Assembly (NCBI GenBank): GCA_030765045.1 | Contig: CM060970.1 | Coordinates: 51,360,076-51,424,075 of the forward strand | Source of the DNA: Tenodera sinensis | Lineage: Eukaryota; Arthropoda; Insecta; Mantodea; Mantidae | Reading direction: 5' to 3' | DNA length: 64,000 bases | Shown here: piece after piece, positions 31,469-44,040 of the stretch | Position numbering within the stretch: position 1 is the stretch's first letter | How the letters are laid out: every line of letters starts with the position of its first letter | The notes under the pieces: model-generated | The model's database searches: none | The model's input: the letters and a program-made list of their open reading frames with translations, nothing else | What the model was told of the DNA's origin: nothing | Translations under genes and position numbers: made by a program

Positions 31469-31882
31469 CCTTGCTCTTGCTGCCATTGATTTATGAGAAT
31501 CATTCAAAACATGTAAGGCAAAGTTACGAGGCCTTATTTCCATAGGATTGCAACCATCCAAAGGAATCACTTCCATTGGTGTATCGCCTGACAGGTCCAG
31601 AGATTCTGTTTGGTTGTTACAAAGATTACTATTATCACAAACATTGCTATTGTTATTTAAACTGTCATTCGTGTTGTTACTGCTGCTGTTACTGTTTGTA
31701 TTGTTGCTACAGCTGTTGGGTGTCATCACAGTGATGTTGTTTGTATTTACATGAACATTTGTACTAGCTGGCAACCACATATTGAATTCTGCCAGCCAAT
31801 TCTGCAGTGTGTTAATGGGCATAATACAGAGTACCGTCCTTGCATTTGTGTGTCGAAGAAATACATCACAGAAAGAAATAAC
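31469..31882 (-). CDS. RAD54L2: RAD54L2 exon 7 (motif Ia with Asn/Ser-rich insertion)
   Basis: 138 codons, phase 0/0. It starts VISFCDVFLRHTNARTVLCI and continues NTLQNWLAEFNMWLP, the motif Ia region. A non-conserved segment of roughly 60 residues follows, almost entirely Asn, Ser, Thr and Asp, before RPRNFALHVLNDSHKSMAAR resumes the conserved core. Vertebrate ARIP4 has only about 15-20 residues at this point. This is a second, smaller Asn-rich insertion in the same helicase. Acceptor CTTGCAG, donor GTATGT. Confidence 0.95.
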
Positions 31883-32082
31883 CTGCAAGAAACCAAAAAT
31901 AAAACAATTATTTTTTCTCTTTATATATAAAATCTACTTCTTAAATTTGCTAAATTATGAAACAATTTCATTATTTGAGTACACCTGTGGTTCTCCATCC
32001 CATTGCTGATGAAACATTATGCTTTTACTCACAGCACACTAATGTGAGTACAGTATAAAACAAGTGAACAAATAAAATATAA

Positions 32083-32757
32083 GTGCTGAGGCTTTCACGG
32101 CCGGCATTGTCAACTATGTCAAGTAGATTCAAAGATTTATTTAACTCCGTTAAGGATAAAAGGCATCCACACTGCACAGTCAGTGTTTACAAAATACCAT
32201 TTAGCTGTGGACAAGTCTATATAGGCACCACCATGTGGAGTATCAGCACTCGACTAAAAGAACACGAAAGACATAGCCGGTTAGGGCAGACGGACAAGTC
32301 AGCGGTGGCAGAACACTCTCTATTGTTCGGCCATGACGTGAATTACAAGGACAAGCCACTACCAGGCTCGCTTAACTCGGGAAGCGATAGAGATTTTTAA
32401 GCATAAAAACTGCTTCAATCGAAAAGAAGAGAGACAACAGATAAGCAAAACATGGCTCCCGGCTCTAATAAGAGGGACACGGGAAGCCTTCTCTTTTATA
32501 CCAGGATCAGAGATGTCCCATTTGCCGATAGGCAGCCAATAGCTGCCATGCTCCCCCCTCTACAGGCCACGCCCTCCCTCCATGTGCGACTATATATATA
32601 GCACGCTTGGTGCCTCATAGCTCTCTAATATTTGGACTCGGGAGTTCACTAATTGGATCACCCTGAAGATGCTGGACGCAGTTTTCAGTGAAACGTCGGA
32701 GGAAGGCAATCCAACTCGACCACGGCCCACAAGCCCAGAAAATCTACTTGACATAGT
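32083..32757 (+). mobile_element. Penelope-like element 3' fragment with GIY-YIG
   Basis: Starts with the motif GCTTTCACGGCCGGCATTGT, then the ORF for a GIY-YIG endonuclease fragment and a 3' region with CTGAAGATGCTGGACGCAG and GTGAAACGTCGGAGGAAGG, ending CAAGCCCAGAAAATCTACTT. The ends carry a 17-bp inverted repeat: CTATGTCAAGTAGATT (32113) versus AATCTACTTGACATAG (32740). The layout is that of a 5'-truncated Penelope-like element. Confidence 0.75.
32113..32520 (+). pseudogene. GIY-YIG endonuclease fragment of Penelope-like element
   Basis: Reads TVSVYKIPFSCGQVYIGTTM, ISTRLKEHERHSRLGQTDKS and AVAEHSLLFGHDVNY, then after a frameshift LTREAIEIFKHKNCFNRKEE and TWLPALIRG. VYKI...VYIGTT, R-x-KEH and AVAEH are the GIY-YIG core and the usual C-terminal helices of Penelope proteins. 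The reverse transcriptase is absent. Confidence 0.8.
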
Positions 32758-33124
32758 GAACAAATAAAAGCTGATGTGGCATAATCACATGACTTTCTCC
32801 ATGCATTATCATACACAAAACAATCCAAAAGGCTGTGAAATTGAAGATGATTTAAGAAACTACCAAACTGTCAAGAGAAAAAGAAAATGCACATACATGA
32901 GGTCACATACCACCCCAAGTCCATAACAAGTTCCAGAAAATATTCAAAGATTACAATACAATGCAATATTTGTCACACACATTTACATTACTATGAAAAA
33001 TAAAAAAATTAAAGATGGGAACTACCGCACATTCAAACAGTAATTCCTGAGTATCCTCGAAAATGGCAGTTGCAACCTTCTGGTTGATTGCAGGACATAA
33101 TTGTCTGGCAAAACATTTGAACAG
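32758..33124. other. Intron segment, nothing recognised
   Basis: AT-rich; no feature recognised. Confidence 0.4.
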
Positions 33125-33195
33125 TTTAATTTAAAAGGTGAGTCAATTAATAACGCTAAACAACACTTATTAATTGACTCACCTTTTAAATTAAA
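33125..33195. repeat. Perfect 29-bp inverted repeat with 13-nt loop
   Basis: Arms 33125-33153 and 33167-33195 are exact reverse complements (core AAAAGGTGAGTCAATTAATA). The loop is CGCTAAACAACAC. A related single arm plus loop (AAAAGGTAAGTCGACTAATA, ACACTACACAACAC) occurs at 59.03 kb just upstream of Penelope-like sequence, so it is probably a Penelope-associated foldback. Confidence 0.85.
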
Positions 33196-33224
33196 TTGAT
33201 TATAACAACACTGGTTTCAAATTT

Positions 33225-33420
33225 CTATGAAAGGAAGATTTGAACAGTTATTGGGATATACTCTTCATCACTGTCCTCTATGTGATCTGCAAGAGAAAAT
33301 GGACCAAGACCACCTTCAAATATGCCAGGCTACTTCTAGCGTCCCATTCATCAGTGAAAAATATTGGAGAGCAAGAGGATTAATGACTTCATTGTCAGAA
33401 ATTCAGCATTAGCAAACAAC
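33225..33420 (+). mobile_element. LINE 3' end (ORF C-terminus and tail)
   Basis: Encodes RFEQLLGYTLHHCPLCDLQE, a zinc-knuckle-like C-x2-C...H...C, then KYWRARGLMTSLSEIQH and stop, followed by AGCAAACAACATT. Same family as 17.9, 49.0 and 49.9 kb, and related to the RNase H LINE at 23.7 kb. Confidence 0.8.
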
Positions 33421-33429
33421 ATTATTTTG

Positions 33430-33790
33430 GCATCTCATAAATCCACACTCCATCCGAAACCTCCTATATTCTGAAATGAAAGACTCCATACCAGCAACAG
33501 AAAAACCAGGAATATACCAATTTAACTGAAACAAAATTTATATTGGAAAAACAAAAAGAAACTCAAAACAAGGTCAGTAATCTTAAATATAAATATGTAG
33601 AAAAATTGGCAGTAGCATGCACTTCTGACTAGAAAATGTGAAATTGATCCTGAATCTATACTTTTAAAAAGCCTCTCAAACCTGAAACAATTAACAGTCA
33701 GAGAATTTTTTCATTTTTAAAAACAAAATCAAATTCTCAACTTTGAGTTACCTCAGCAAGAAATTCCTTGAAAAGACTACTCCAGAGGGC
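33430..33790 (+). pseudogene. Penelope-like GIY-YIG remnant
   Basis: ATEKPGIYQFN, an in-frame stop, then KIYIGKTKRNSK, and later KYVEKLAVACTSD with DPESILLKSLSN. These follow the GIY-x10-YIGKTKR...KSAVA-x-H order but with stops and frameshifts. Confidence 0.65.
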
Positions 33791-34075
33791 AACAGTGATG
33801 CAAGCTCCACGATAACACCATGCTCCAGCAGTTGGTATAAGGTTGAGGATGGGAGTAAATGAGCTCTCAAAACATATCCCAATTTTAAAAGAAAGCAAGT
33901 GAAGTAATGTCAGTAAACCAACTCAATTTTACTATCTAGAAAATGGTTAATTTAACTTCCTGCATTGGATGTACAGATTGATAAACTTTTAACTGGTTCA
34001 ATAACAGTATAACATCAAAATATTTTTAAACAACACTACGATGTACTACAACTAAAACAACCCTAAGGAGACCTA

Positions 34076-34398
34076 AACACGAGACTGAAAGAACAGATGA
34101 GAGCAATAAAATATAGACAAATTGAAAAATCAGCAGTAGCTTATCATTTCCGGTCTACTAATCATGAAATTTCACCAAAAATCAAATTATTGAAAGCTGC
34201 CAGTTTTCCAGCTGAACAAATGCATGGGAAAACACACATATTAATTCAAGCACAAATATCACCTCAGGAACTGCCGCCGAACAACCTTTGGAAGTTCATC
34301 ACTCTGCCAACGAACACCATCATTCCAGATTCCCCTGCCAAGACCTCCAATAGCACAAGAACCAGTTGGACATACCAATGGGAACAAAACTTATAGTC
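34076..34398 (+). pseudogene. Penelope-like C-terminal remnant
   Basis: RLKEQMRAIKYRQIEKSAVA, YHFRSTNHEISPKIKLLKAA, then a long Pro/Asn tail. The KSAVA-x-H...NHEI-P-IKLLK block is the same as at 61.6 kb. Confidence 0.65.
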
Positions 34399-34557
34399 CT
34401 TGAAACATGTTCAGGTATATTTTTAGTTAATGTTTGGTGATTCATACTCCAACTCACCTTTATAAATCATCAACACATCACTGTTTCTGATACTTCTACT
34501 TAAGTGCAATGGGAAAACAACCCTTATAGCTAAATTTTAAGTTATTGTCTTCTTTAC

Positions 34558-34674
34558 CTGAAGTGTTTTCCCCAGTCCCATGGAATGAGCCAATATGCAT
34601 CCAAATCCTGTTGATGTATTAAACCTGGCAAGAGATTCTACAACATTGTCATAGAGAAACCGAACTCCTCCAAT
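34558..34674 (-). CDS. RAD54L2: RAD54L2 exon 6 (helicase motif I, Walker A)
   Basis: 39 codons, phase 0/0. It reads IGGVRFLYDNVVESLARFN, then GFGCILAHSMGLGKTLQ. GLGKT is the Walker A (motif I) ATP-binding loop; the preceding QIGG-x-RFLYDN is the Q-motif-like SNF2 entry. Acceptor ...TTTGACAG, donor GTAAAG. Nothing is degenerate, so ATP binding should be intact. Confidence 0.96.
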
Positions 34675-36545
34675 CTGTCAAACACAAAGAGCAGAAAATA
34701 CAAATTAGTACATATTTATGTGAAGTGTCTGCTTCAAACATTTAAAATGTAACATGTTATTAAATATGAGTATTATATCTAAAAATATAGGTAATATCTA
34801 AAGAAAAAGTACTGCTAAGCCTGCTGTTCTAACACTTGTATGCTATAGGAACTTAGTGCAAGAAATTACAAGGATTCCTACTGCTGAGCTTAGGCAAGTG
34901 AGCGACAGCAGAGCAGAGGCAAATATGTTCTGCTTTTGAAGTTTGAAAGGCACTCAGATGATAAAATTGTATCTCCGCATCTGACATTTCCGCTTATCAC
35001 ATACAAAATAATTATGATGCTTCAATTGCTTCTTTCTTCCAAAAAATTAGAACAGACACAGCGGATGTTTTCTAAAATCAAATCATTGCCTAGCAATGCA
35101 GTGTTGCCAGTTCTTTAGTGGGAATTTCAAACAGGGTACTCGAAACATTTCATACATCTGCAGATCACATAGCTACTTTGTAAATTTACGTGGATAGTAT
35201 AAACATAAATGATATAGAGACAATTGTTATACCGTTTACCTACCAAAAAAAAAAAAAACCAGCACAAACACCAAAGCAATTGAAACCATGCAGCCCTTGT
35301 AAAATAGAGTTAGCAACACAGTGCTACATTTGGAAGCCATGCCTAGCAGTGAGACCGCTGATTGGGGCTAGCAGAAAGTTTTAACATCAGGTGCGTTACT
35401 CACTTCCATTATTGCCAAAAGTAACAGCTACTGCCCATAACAGATGTAAAGGTAATATTCGAACAGAATAGTGGTGTAACGAAGATATTCCATGAAAATA
35501 AAACCAAAACCATATTTCAATGTTTTAAACTTAATAAATGTAATATACTTTCATTGTTAAGATAATTTTGAGAATCCATTTCCCAAAACTCATTACTTCA
35601 AACTGAAAAGTTTGGTTATATTTTATTGCACCACATACGAATGAAACAATTCAATACGCAAACATCTATGGTACATTAAGGGCAGTAGAATGTGCATAAG
35701 GAGTGGTAATACATGACACAGTAGAGAAATAGAAGTTAGGTGCAGTGAGGCAAAATTTTAATTTATTAGTGAAATTTCTATCCTTTTTTTAATTAACTGC
35801 TTAGATGTGTATGGGAACTCCAATTCATGCTCTATTTGTTCCAAAATAGAGAGTACAGTTCTTTTGAGACAAAACCGCCTCATAAAATATATATGGTAAT
35901 ATATATAGAAATAATTGCTTCCCTCTCCGATCTATCTTGGTCACCTTTTATTTCTCTCATAACTTGTACATTCATCAACACTAATTGTGTGTTCATCATT
36001 CTTTGACAACCAAACCCATTATTCATTGATGCACTATTTTTCTTTTAGTTTATAGTAATGATTTAACTGGATATGCAGGGCTCAAAATATTGGTTGCTGA
36101 AACACTTGCAATATCACCTTTTACCAGAGTTAAATAAGATTATTGTTGCTCATTAAACTGGCTCCAAGGGGTAATATGCAAGAGTAGTTACTACTTGGCA
36201 AAGCGATGAGGTATATTGACCTTGGTGGTCGAGCACTACCATCGCTTCTTATCTTGTTTATTAGAAGAGCGAAATAATAGTAACTTAGCATAAAGTCAGT
36301 GATAAAACTCAAATAGATGATCTCTCGCACCTGCTGATATATGAGATGTTGTCCTGAAGATATAATTGCATCTGAACAGATTGTACATACCCTGTCTAGT
36401 CACGTTTGTGCGATAATCTCACATAAACAGCTGGAAGGTTTCACATTCTTTCCGATACGCTTCATGGCTTTGCCAAGTAGTACATATGAAGAAGAGAATG
36501 GATTCACATATACAATATTCAATACACACAGTGATAACTGATTAC
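34675..36545. other. Intron 5, little recognised
   Basis: Apart from a possible short MITE at 36186-36482, no feature recognised. Confidence 0.4.
36186..36484. repeat. Possible short MITE-like inverted repeat
   Basis: ACTACTTGGCAAAGC at 36186 recurs inverted as GCTTTGCCAAGTAGT at about 36470, about 300 bp apart, with partial further pairing (ATGAGGTAT versus ATACGCTTCAT). No transposase; the exact ends are not defined. Confidence 0.35.
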
Positions 36546-36781
36546 CTGATGAGGTTTTATAACCCTTGCAATTTGTGGAGCTAAGAAAATGTCTGGTTCC
36601 TCAGCAGGATGTCCAACATTGACTAACACACGTCCATGCTCATCAGGAATGTTATAGAGATCATTTGTATGCATCCCAGAATTTGTAGGATCATCAACTG
36701 GTTCTCCCTCATCCCCACTAGATGGCTCCGAAAGTAAGATGCAGTCATCATCATCACTACTACTGCTGATGGTTACTACAT
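36546..36781 (-). CDS. RAD54L2: RAD54L2 exon 5 (pre-helicase conserved block)
   Basis: Begins with a Ser run followed by four Asp (SSSSDDDD), then reads HGRVLVNVGHPAEEPDIFLA and ends VIKPHQ. The RVLVN-x-HP-EEP-x-FLAPQ...KPHQ block is strongly diagnostic for ARIP4 and sits directly before the SNF2 N-lobe in vertebrates. Acceptor CTTGCAG, donor GTAATC, exit phase 0. An intron of about 16 kb separates it from exon 4, the longest in the gene as seen here. Confidence 0.95.
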
Positions 36782-38600
36782 CTGCAAGAAGAATAAATCT
36801 TTAAAACACTACCTTCAATAAGTTTGCATTAAAATTAGGCTCTGAGAAGCCTAAAATTTGAGGTAGGTAAGTTATTACGAAATAAGACTTTCTCAAATAT
36901 TGATGCTTCAAAATATAATTGACTTGAACATTACTGTTTTACTTGTTTTTGGCAGAAACTATATACAGTATGACCCCACTAATGCATTCTATGGACTATA
37001 GCATAAACACAATCAAGATAGTACTATATTGTTGAAAAATGAGCCATTATCACATTTTATAGCAAGCACATTTTAAAGCTACAGTGCAGAGTATATGTTC
37101 TCAGCTTGTTGCACTTGAAGGGAAATTGGCACCTTTTTACTTATGCACAGAAAGAGGTTTCTATTGTCATTTTGCATCATCACAATTCGCTGTACATGGA
37201 TCAGAATTCTAAAAAATATTACAGCTTACAGAAAGAGCAGAATATTGGTTAGAAGACCTTAAAGAGTGTCAAATTCATGTACAGAAATGTTTAGGTCTAC
37301 AGTGCAAATTCTCATTGTTAACAGCGACTCTGGAAAATTAACTTCAGCATGTGATGGGGAGGAAGGACATCAAAATTGCCTCTTTCTAATCATCCACAAT
37401 ATTTTGTTACACTTAATTTTCATAATTTTTACACAACTTTTAATTGCTTTTACCAACTTCAAAAGTTGGAAGTAGCACAACAGGTAAGATTATGCAGAAA
37501 TATCCAGGCATCACAAAAATGTAATGAACAGGTTAAGCATTATTAGTAGGGTTTACTGTATTTAATGTCAGTGCTTGATAAAATGTGAACAGTTCAAATT
37601 AAAATGCCCATTTTGACAAACTTTATTTTTTATTACTAAACTGTTACTGCAATCTAAGTTTCAAATCTAAAATATTAATATCTTTTGATATTACATTACC
37701 CATTTAAATTGAGAAACCATGTAAAAATACTTCATTTTTACAACACTAATTTAAGAACATACAGATGCAATATTGTGTTCAAACACTTCTTTGTGAAGTT
37801 GTTCAAAATGAACTTGCATAATGAATTCACATATAGAATTTTAAACTGAAACACTTCTAAGTTGTGCAGTGCAATCCCATGCAGCTATTGTAAAAACTTA
37901 TGTTTATGTCTGAACTGAAACTGAAAATATCTTAATAAGCACAATCGTATTTCTTTTTAAACAAATTACTACTACTATTACTACTACCACTATGTTTTAA
38001 TACATGCAGTTCTACAATTTAAAAACTTCAATTTCATACTATGGTGTTTGATTCTAAAAACTCTTTGAGTTACTTTAAAATCACAGCCTACTATTCCATT
38101 AGATTCTGTATTTAAACAAGAAAAGCTTTTCAATGAAGCATTCAAAGCATGCCAAATATTTTTCAGTATTTCTTGCATAATATTTTTAGCTCATTAGTCA
38201 ACTACTTTTACTTTTTTACTATATGAAGCGCACAAAGCATGCAAAATATTTTCAACATTTCTCAAATAATGCTTTTCATTATTTATGAGTCATAAGTCAT
38301 GGCAATTGGCATTTTTATTTATTTTTATTTCTACCTGGATAGAAAGATACTTAGTGAATGGGCTGTTGGGTTCATTCAACGATGTTACAACTGGTTAATC
38401 ATACAGCATCGTTTTATACTCACCTCCTTGCAGGTTTAAATCCACTTCCCCAAATTGTGGAAGTGTTGCATTTCTATACAATGGAAATAGAGGGAGATCT
38501 CCCTGTATATCCTTAGTGATAGGGTATTTAATGCTTTTCAAAAACTTGGAGACATTAAGAAGACATACAAATATCCCTGTGATCTACCAACAATTTTTAC

Positions 38601-38658
<58 letters not shown>

Positions 38659-39446
38659 AATGCACTAATAATTTGACCAATGAGCACATACAGAATAATG
38701 CTCTTAGTTTAGTTTTACTTTCACCATGGGTCCTGTATTTCCATTGTTCTTTTATTTTACAATCTCATCTGCTTAACTCTTTATCTTCAAGTTATATAAA
38801 ATAGGGATTATTATAAAAGGATTGTACACATGACTTATGCCTCAACCCTCACATTAACTAACCTAACTTTAACAAGCCATACATCATATAAAAAAATGAA
38901 ACCAAAATAAAGAGCTCAAATATTGGGGCTATGTGCCGAGAAACATTTTTTACACTGAAGTACAAATAATGGAAGGACAGCAGGCACACCCTCTTTAAAT
39001 GCTTTTTTGTTTAGATGCTTTTGTCTCAATGACCACTGTATGTGTCACTGGCATTAAGGTTACTTTACTGAGAAAGCCTCCATTAGCTTTTCTTTCTTTT
39101 GACACTTACCCCTATCAATCAGAGATGCAGTAGTCATTTCAAATATTTTAACACGAGCATTTAAAAAAAAGACCTGTTGTTATTTAATATGCTGAATCTG
39201 TCTCTATGTGCTAGCGTAAATATAATGCAGCAATGTCAACCCAAATGCAATTTTGTGATCTTGGCAATGCTTGTGGGCGTGAAGCACTCCAAGACAGACT
39301 GTGGTACACACACAGGCAGTGGCAGCATTAAGCAAAACATAGCACAATATGGGTGTATGAAGTTTGAAAGGAAAAGGAAGTCCACTCTTTTTATTATTGT
39401 TTCTTCTTCTTTGGTTTAGAAGTACTTATACAGATTTTGTGATCAT
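36782..39446. other. Intron 4 segment, nothing recognised except T tract
   Basis: About 2.7 kb of AT-rich sequence. A T run of about 50 lies at 38603-38653. Confidence 0.45.
38603..38653. repeat. Poly-T tract (about 50)
   Basis: Uninterrupted T run; it could be the tail of a minus-oriented retroposon, though no body was recognised. Confidence 0.95.
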
Positions 39447-39459
39447 AAGGTTTTATTAT

Positions 39460-39766
39460 AAGATAACCCTAGCGCAACAGCCCATGAAGCGCCAATGCTT
39501 GCCACCCAGCCGCTGCGTCCCCCACCTCTGCCCACTACAGGCATCATTGATGGGGTGCAATACTGGAGGGTGGGACGTGGTCAGTGCCTGAGCCCTCCGG
39601 GCCAGTTATGCGGCCTCGGGCTGCTACTTCTCCATCAAGTAGCTTCTCAATTGGTCCCCCCCCACCTAACGAGGCTGAGTGCACCCAGCACTAGACCTCC
39701 CAGAGGGGATAAAATCCCCATGCTGGTACCGGGGATCGAACCTGGGTTCTCTGCGCTAGAGGCAAG
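39460..39766 (-). mobile_element. tRNA-derived SINE with 13-bp target duplication
   Basis: On the minus strand it begins with a tRNA-like B-box region (AACCCAGGTTCGATCCCCGG) and extends about 300 bp. Flanked by AAGGTTTTATTAT at 39447-39459 and 39767-39779. GC-rich body. A related diverged copy lies at 43830-44040 (shared TGAGGCTGAGTGCACCC and GGACCTCCCAG). Confidence 0.85.
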
Positions 39767-39779
39767 AAGGTTTTATTAT

Positions 39780-42700
39780 GGATTACAATAATAATGCCAT
39801 ATTCAAAAGCAAATATTCCTAAAACAGAAACTTAATAATACAAAAGATAAGGAATATTTATATAACTTTTAACCTTAGAATTCAAAAGGAACCAGATTTG
39901 CTCTTATAACATAAAATAAAAATAGCTCTACATTACAACCTCTATTTGTGGTCACACTTTAAACCTAATTACGTATTTATTATGCCCACTTTGTGCTTTT
40001 CCACCAGCTTAAACATTAATTACAGAAGCAAGTTTCAAGGCAGACATAAGGTTTTCTTTAAGACAATTTTACTCTTAGACGGCACTTCGTCAATTTCATT
40101 AAAGAAAAAAATTTTTCACACATGTATTTACCGCCAAACATACACATAACTGCAGCAGCAAGTTTACAAAATCCTGGGTATGTTTGTGTATCACAGTTTT
40201 GATAAGAACTGACAATATTGTTATCACTATATGCCTTTTTAAAATCTGAACTGGCATAAATCAGCAAGTTCTAGTTGAACTGGAGCACTACTGGATCAAC
40301 TGGAACACTCAGGATCAACGGATTACGGCAAGGAAAAGAGACCCTGTTTAGATTTGAGAGCTTCCAAATCTGAAAATATTCCAACAAACTCCTTTACGAG
40401 CACATCCAGTATGTCATAATACTTATTGATTGTTGCACTCAAGGACACAATTTGACATCAGCGATATAATTCATAATTCAAACTTCTTTTGAAACAGTTT
40501 TATTAATTTGTGCTTTAACACTTGTATTTCCATTCACAACTTGATAACAGAAGAATTAACTTTTGTTTTGTTTACAGACATTTACTTTTTTCTTTGCAGC
40601 CAAACAAATTTATCCACTCTTTAGTAGTACAACTATCCAATATTTTGCCTTTAATGTGCAATTATCACTTCAGAACTCAGTACTGTTAGACAGTATATTT
40701 TAATACAGACAAAATTTTTCAGCTATCAACTGGCAACTTCATATTATCTTGGAGTAATAGCATGTCAGTCACAAAGCCTTGGGACCTTCCTTTTATCTGC
40801 AATAATTATACTGCCTCTATAGTCCAGGCAGTAGGAGTGCCATTATCTTGGAGTAACACTATTCTATCATATTGTTCAACAGAAAAGCTAGTACAGTATT
40901 CAAATTAGTACTCAAGTTGCTTATTCCTATGGTTGCAGCACTCAAGCGAATGTGGACTTACTGTGCTTAACCTTTCCAAGGAACCTCAAAGGCGTGTTCA
41001 GATACATTAAAATTACTATTCCTTCCTATTACTTCCTTCTTGGTTACCGGTATAGGTCGTGTCTTATGTTCAACTTCTTCAATAGGCAAATTTAAGACTA
41101 ATCCAATTAGTCACTGTCTACTCTTTAACTGACCTTGTCCAGTCCCACTCACAATCCTATTGGTTCTCCTCCAATATGAAGTCCTTTAGCTTAATTTTGA
41201 GTATCTTATCAATCAACTATCAAATGATGCAATTTTGTTACTGGGGAATCTCCACTGTGATAACAGTGACACATTATTTCTCAGTACTGTACTGTTCATT
41301 TTTAAAAATTATTGAAACGATTAGTTGATGAATAAATTACATATTTTCAAACAAACTCAGAGAATATGATTCCATTTAGATGTAAAAACAATCATAGCGA
41401 TAAGCATGTATATTGTGATTAGAAAGTACAATTTAAATTCATTAGCTTCATTTTAGTTGAAATACTGAGCAATAATAGAACATAATTCTGGGGATTCAAA
41501 CATGTTCAATAAGATTGAAATGAAATATTCTGCCAACAGTATTGTGGCACCACTGCATCCCTGATTTCAATTCTTTGAATGCTCTTTATGTTATGTGGTC
41601 AGAAACATGCAAAAAGGCAACATAACAGTGAGCATGTCTGCTTAGTCCATATCAGAATACATACAAAACTATCGTAACTATGTACACTGATCATAAGCTG
41701 ACATGCAAAGCACATTTGTTAAAACCTTCCAAATCATGCAACATTTACTCGCATGGTGAATTTATTGCTTTTCATCTCCTGCACATACACACCAAAGTGA
41801 AATCTTTTAAATATATGCAACTAAAGTGATTCCATAATATTTATGATGGAAATTCACTTCTTTTACCATTCTGCATGACTGAAATTTATCAAACTGCTGT
41901 GCAATAAGCAGACACCTAAAATAGTACACAAAATGTTCACTTTGCGAGTAAACACAGAAATAAACATTAATTAAAAATAAGAACAACAATGGAAAGAGTG
42001 AGGAGAGTTATGGAAACTTACCATGGTCCATGGATACAGCATAGGGAGAAAAGAAACATACACACAAAATGTAAAAGTTGCATTACTCAACACTACATAC
42101 TAGCTTAACTAAATACAACTAAATACAAATACAGGGGTTTAAAATTGAACACTATCTATTCTATGTTAGCTGAAAGGCTCATTAACAACACAGTATATTG
42201 CCAAACACAAGCCAAAACTCTCCTCTCTCTTTCACTTTATGAACTACTAACTGTAATAAGCAGTTGATTTTATTTCATGTACTTCAATTCTTGGTGCATG
42301 ATGTATACTCTTTAAAAATTCCTATATTGAAAAATATTACTTTTTACTTTCTCTATTATGTGTAGTAAGAAAAGTATTGCATTCAACCCAAAAATTTGAT
42401 ATCAAAATTATACCAGAAATATTTTTTGGGGGTCCCTGAATCTAACAATGGCATTTTTAGAAAAATGTGTGCATGCGTGTATGTGTGTGCATATGATGTG
42501 TGTGTCCAGGTGTCTGTGAACAGCATAACTAAAAAACAAAAAGATGGTTTAAATTCAGCATTTTCCAAGGATGCGACATGAACATTTTCAAGAAAGTCTC
42601 TCCCACTCCAGACTACCCTTTATTATTTTCTGTTAATTTTTACTGCTTTGTCATTCTTTGAAGATTTTGAGGCAAAAACCAGTTTTGAGTAACAAATAAA

Positions 42701-43620
42701 CAAATTACAAGTGAACTTTTGCTAGAAGAATCAAAACTCAATAAATCTTAGGGAGTCAGGGGGCACATTTGCTGGAATCTGCTCCAGTTTGATTTTTGCA
42801 ATTTGCAATACAAGAATTATAGTAGATATTTCATATATCACAGCCTGCTTGGTTAATTTCTATAATCAGGAGTCTAACATGCACAATGTGCATCTAGTAT
42901 GCTATCCCTGGAAATGTGAAAGTTAGAATTTGATCAAACGCTCAACCCAAGATGTGAAAATACAATGAAGTTGCATTATCTTCAACAGCACCATGCAAAA
43001 TTTTAATTATTCAGGCACAAAATAATGCGGTCTTCTGGTCAATGATCATATCAATGGGTTACTCTTTACCAAACACAAGTTATACAAGTGGTTTCATGAA
43101 AAAAGGAATGAAAGAATGCCAGGGATAGGAAGTATTAAAAAAGATCCTACAAATCTATTTGAGGGTTTAAAGGAAAATGTTAACATGAAACAGTACCAAA
43201 TCTATAAAGAGATCTTCAATAAAGCAAAAAGGAATTTTGTTGTCCTGGCTGCATAAGGGCAACCTACATTAGACTTAGTAGTCAAGCTACATTAAAGAGG
43301 AGTCAAGTTATTTGTGTTCGTAGTGCATGTGATGGCACAGTGTGGAGAATCTATTCTGTCCATCTGCTCTACAGACAAAAAAGTGCACAACTTCATGCCT
43401 TTGGTAGCTCACCTACTAAGCTTACTCATCTTCAAATAGTTCCTGATCTCTTTGGGCTACTCCAAAACCAATTCCAATGGTAGTTCAGGACAGTGCAGCC
43501 ATGAAAAACATCCACCAAGGACTACAATGCCCAAACACCTTTCCAAATCCCAATAAATGACATAAAAACCACTTCATTAACTGCATTTTATTTGTCTGCA
43601 TGTCCAATAAGCAACTCACC
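39780..43620. other. Intron 4 segment, nothing recognised
   Basis: Almost 4 kb of AT-rich sequence with no ORF, repeat family or RNA recognised. Confidence 0.45.
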
Positions 43621-43829
43621 CTGGAAGAGCAACACTTTTACCTCCTTTCAGGGATCTTTGTTCAACCTGTGATTGGAAGCACATGTAAAGGGTTGGTGGA
43701 GTTATACAACTCGGGTGGCAGCATTTTAGTTAGGTGCGTATTGATAGGAGTGGCATGTGTTGAATGTAATATATAATCCCTAGGGCATCTCCTCTTTGTA
43801 GAGGTTACCCTCATTGTCCAGCCTGTGTG

Positions 43830-44040
43830 TCCTCCAGCTACAGTCAAAGCCACAGAGGGGTGCAGGTTGAAGGTGGCAGGGCTCAGCACGCCGACTCCCC
43901 TGACTGTAAGGTGACTACTTGACCTTTTAGGGATGTTATCTATTAGGATAGCTCCTCAATTGGCCCCTCAGCTAATGAGGCTGAGTGCACCCCACACTGG
44001 ACCTCCCAGTGGGGGAAACCTAACCTAAGATCCTGATACT
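43830..44040 (-). mobile_element. Diverged copy of the 39.5-kb SINE
   Basis: AATGAGGCTGAGTGCACCCC, ACTGGACCTCCCAGTGGGGG and CAATTGGCCCC match the middle of the 39.5-kb element. The tRNA-like end is degraded. Confidence 0.6.

Noticed and set aside
32083..32400. GIY-YIG ORF as a host SLX1-type nuclease
   Set aside because: The sequence context (KSAVAEH block, Penelope 3' motif, truncation, frameshift) and several diverged copies show a retroelement.
36130..36541. Two short ORFs of 66 codons flanking the possible MITE
   Set aside because: They arise from the inverted repeat itself (both contain LPSS-like pieces) and show no family similarity.
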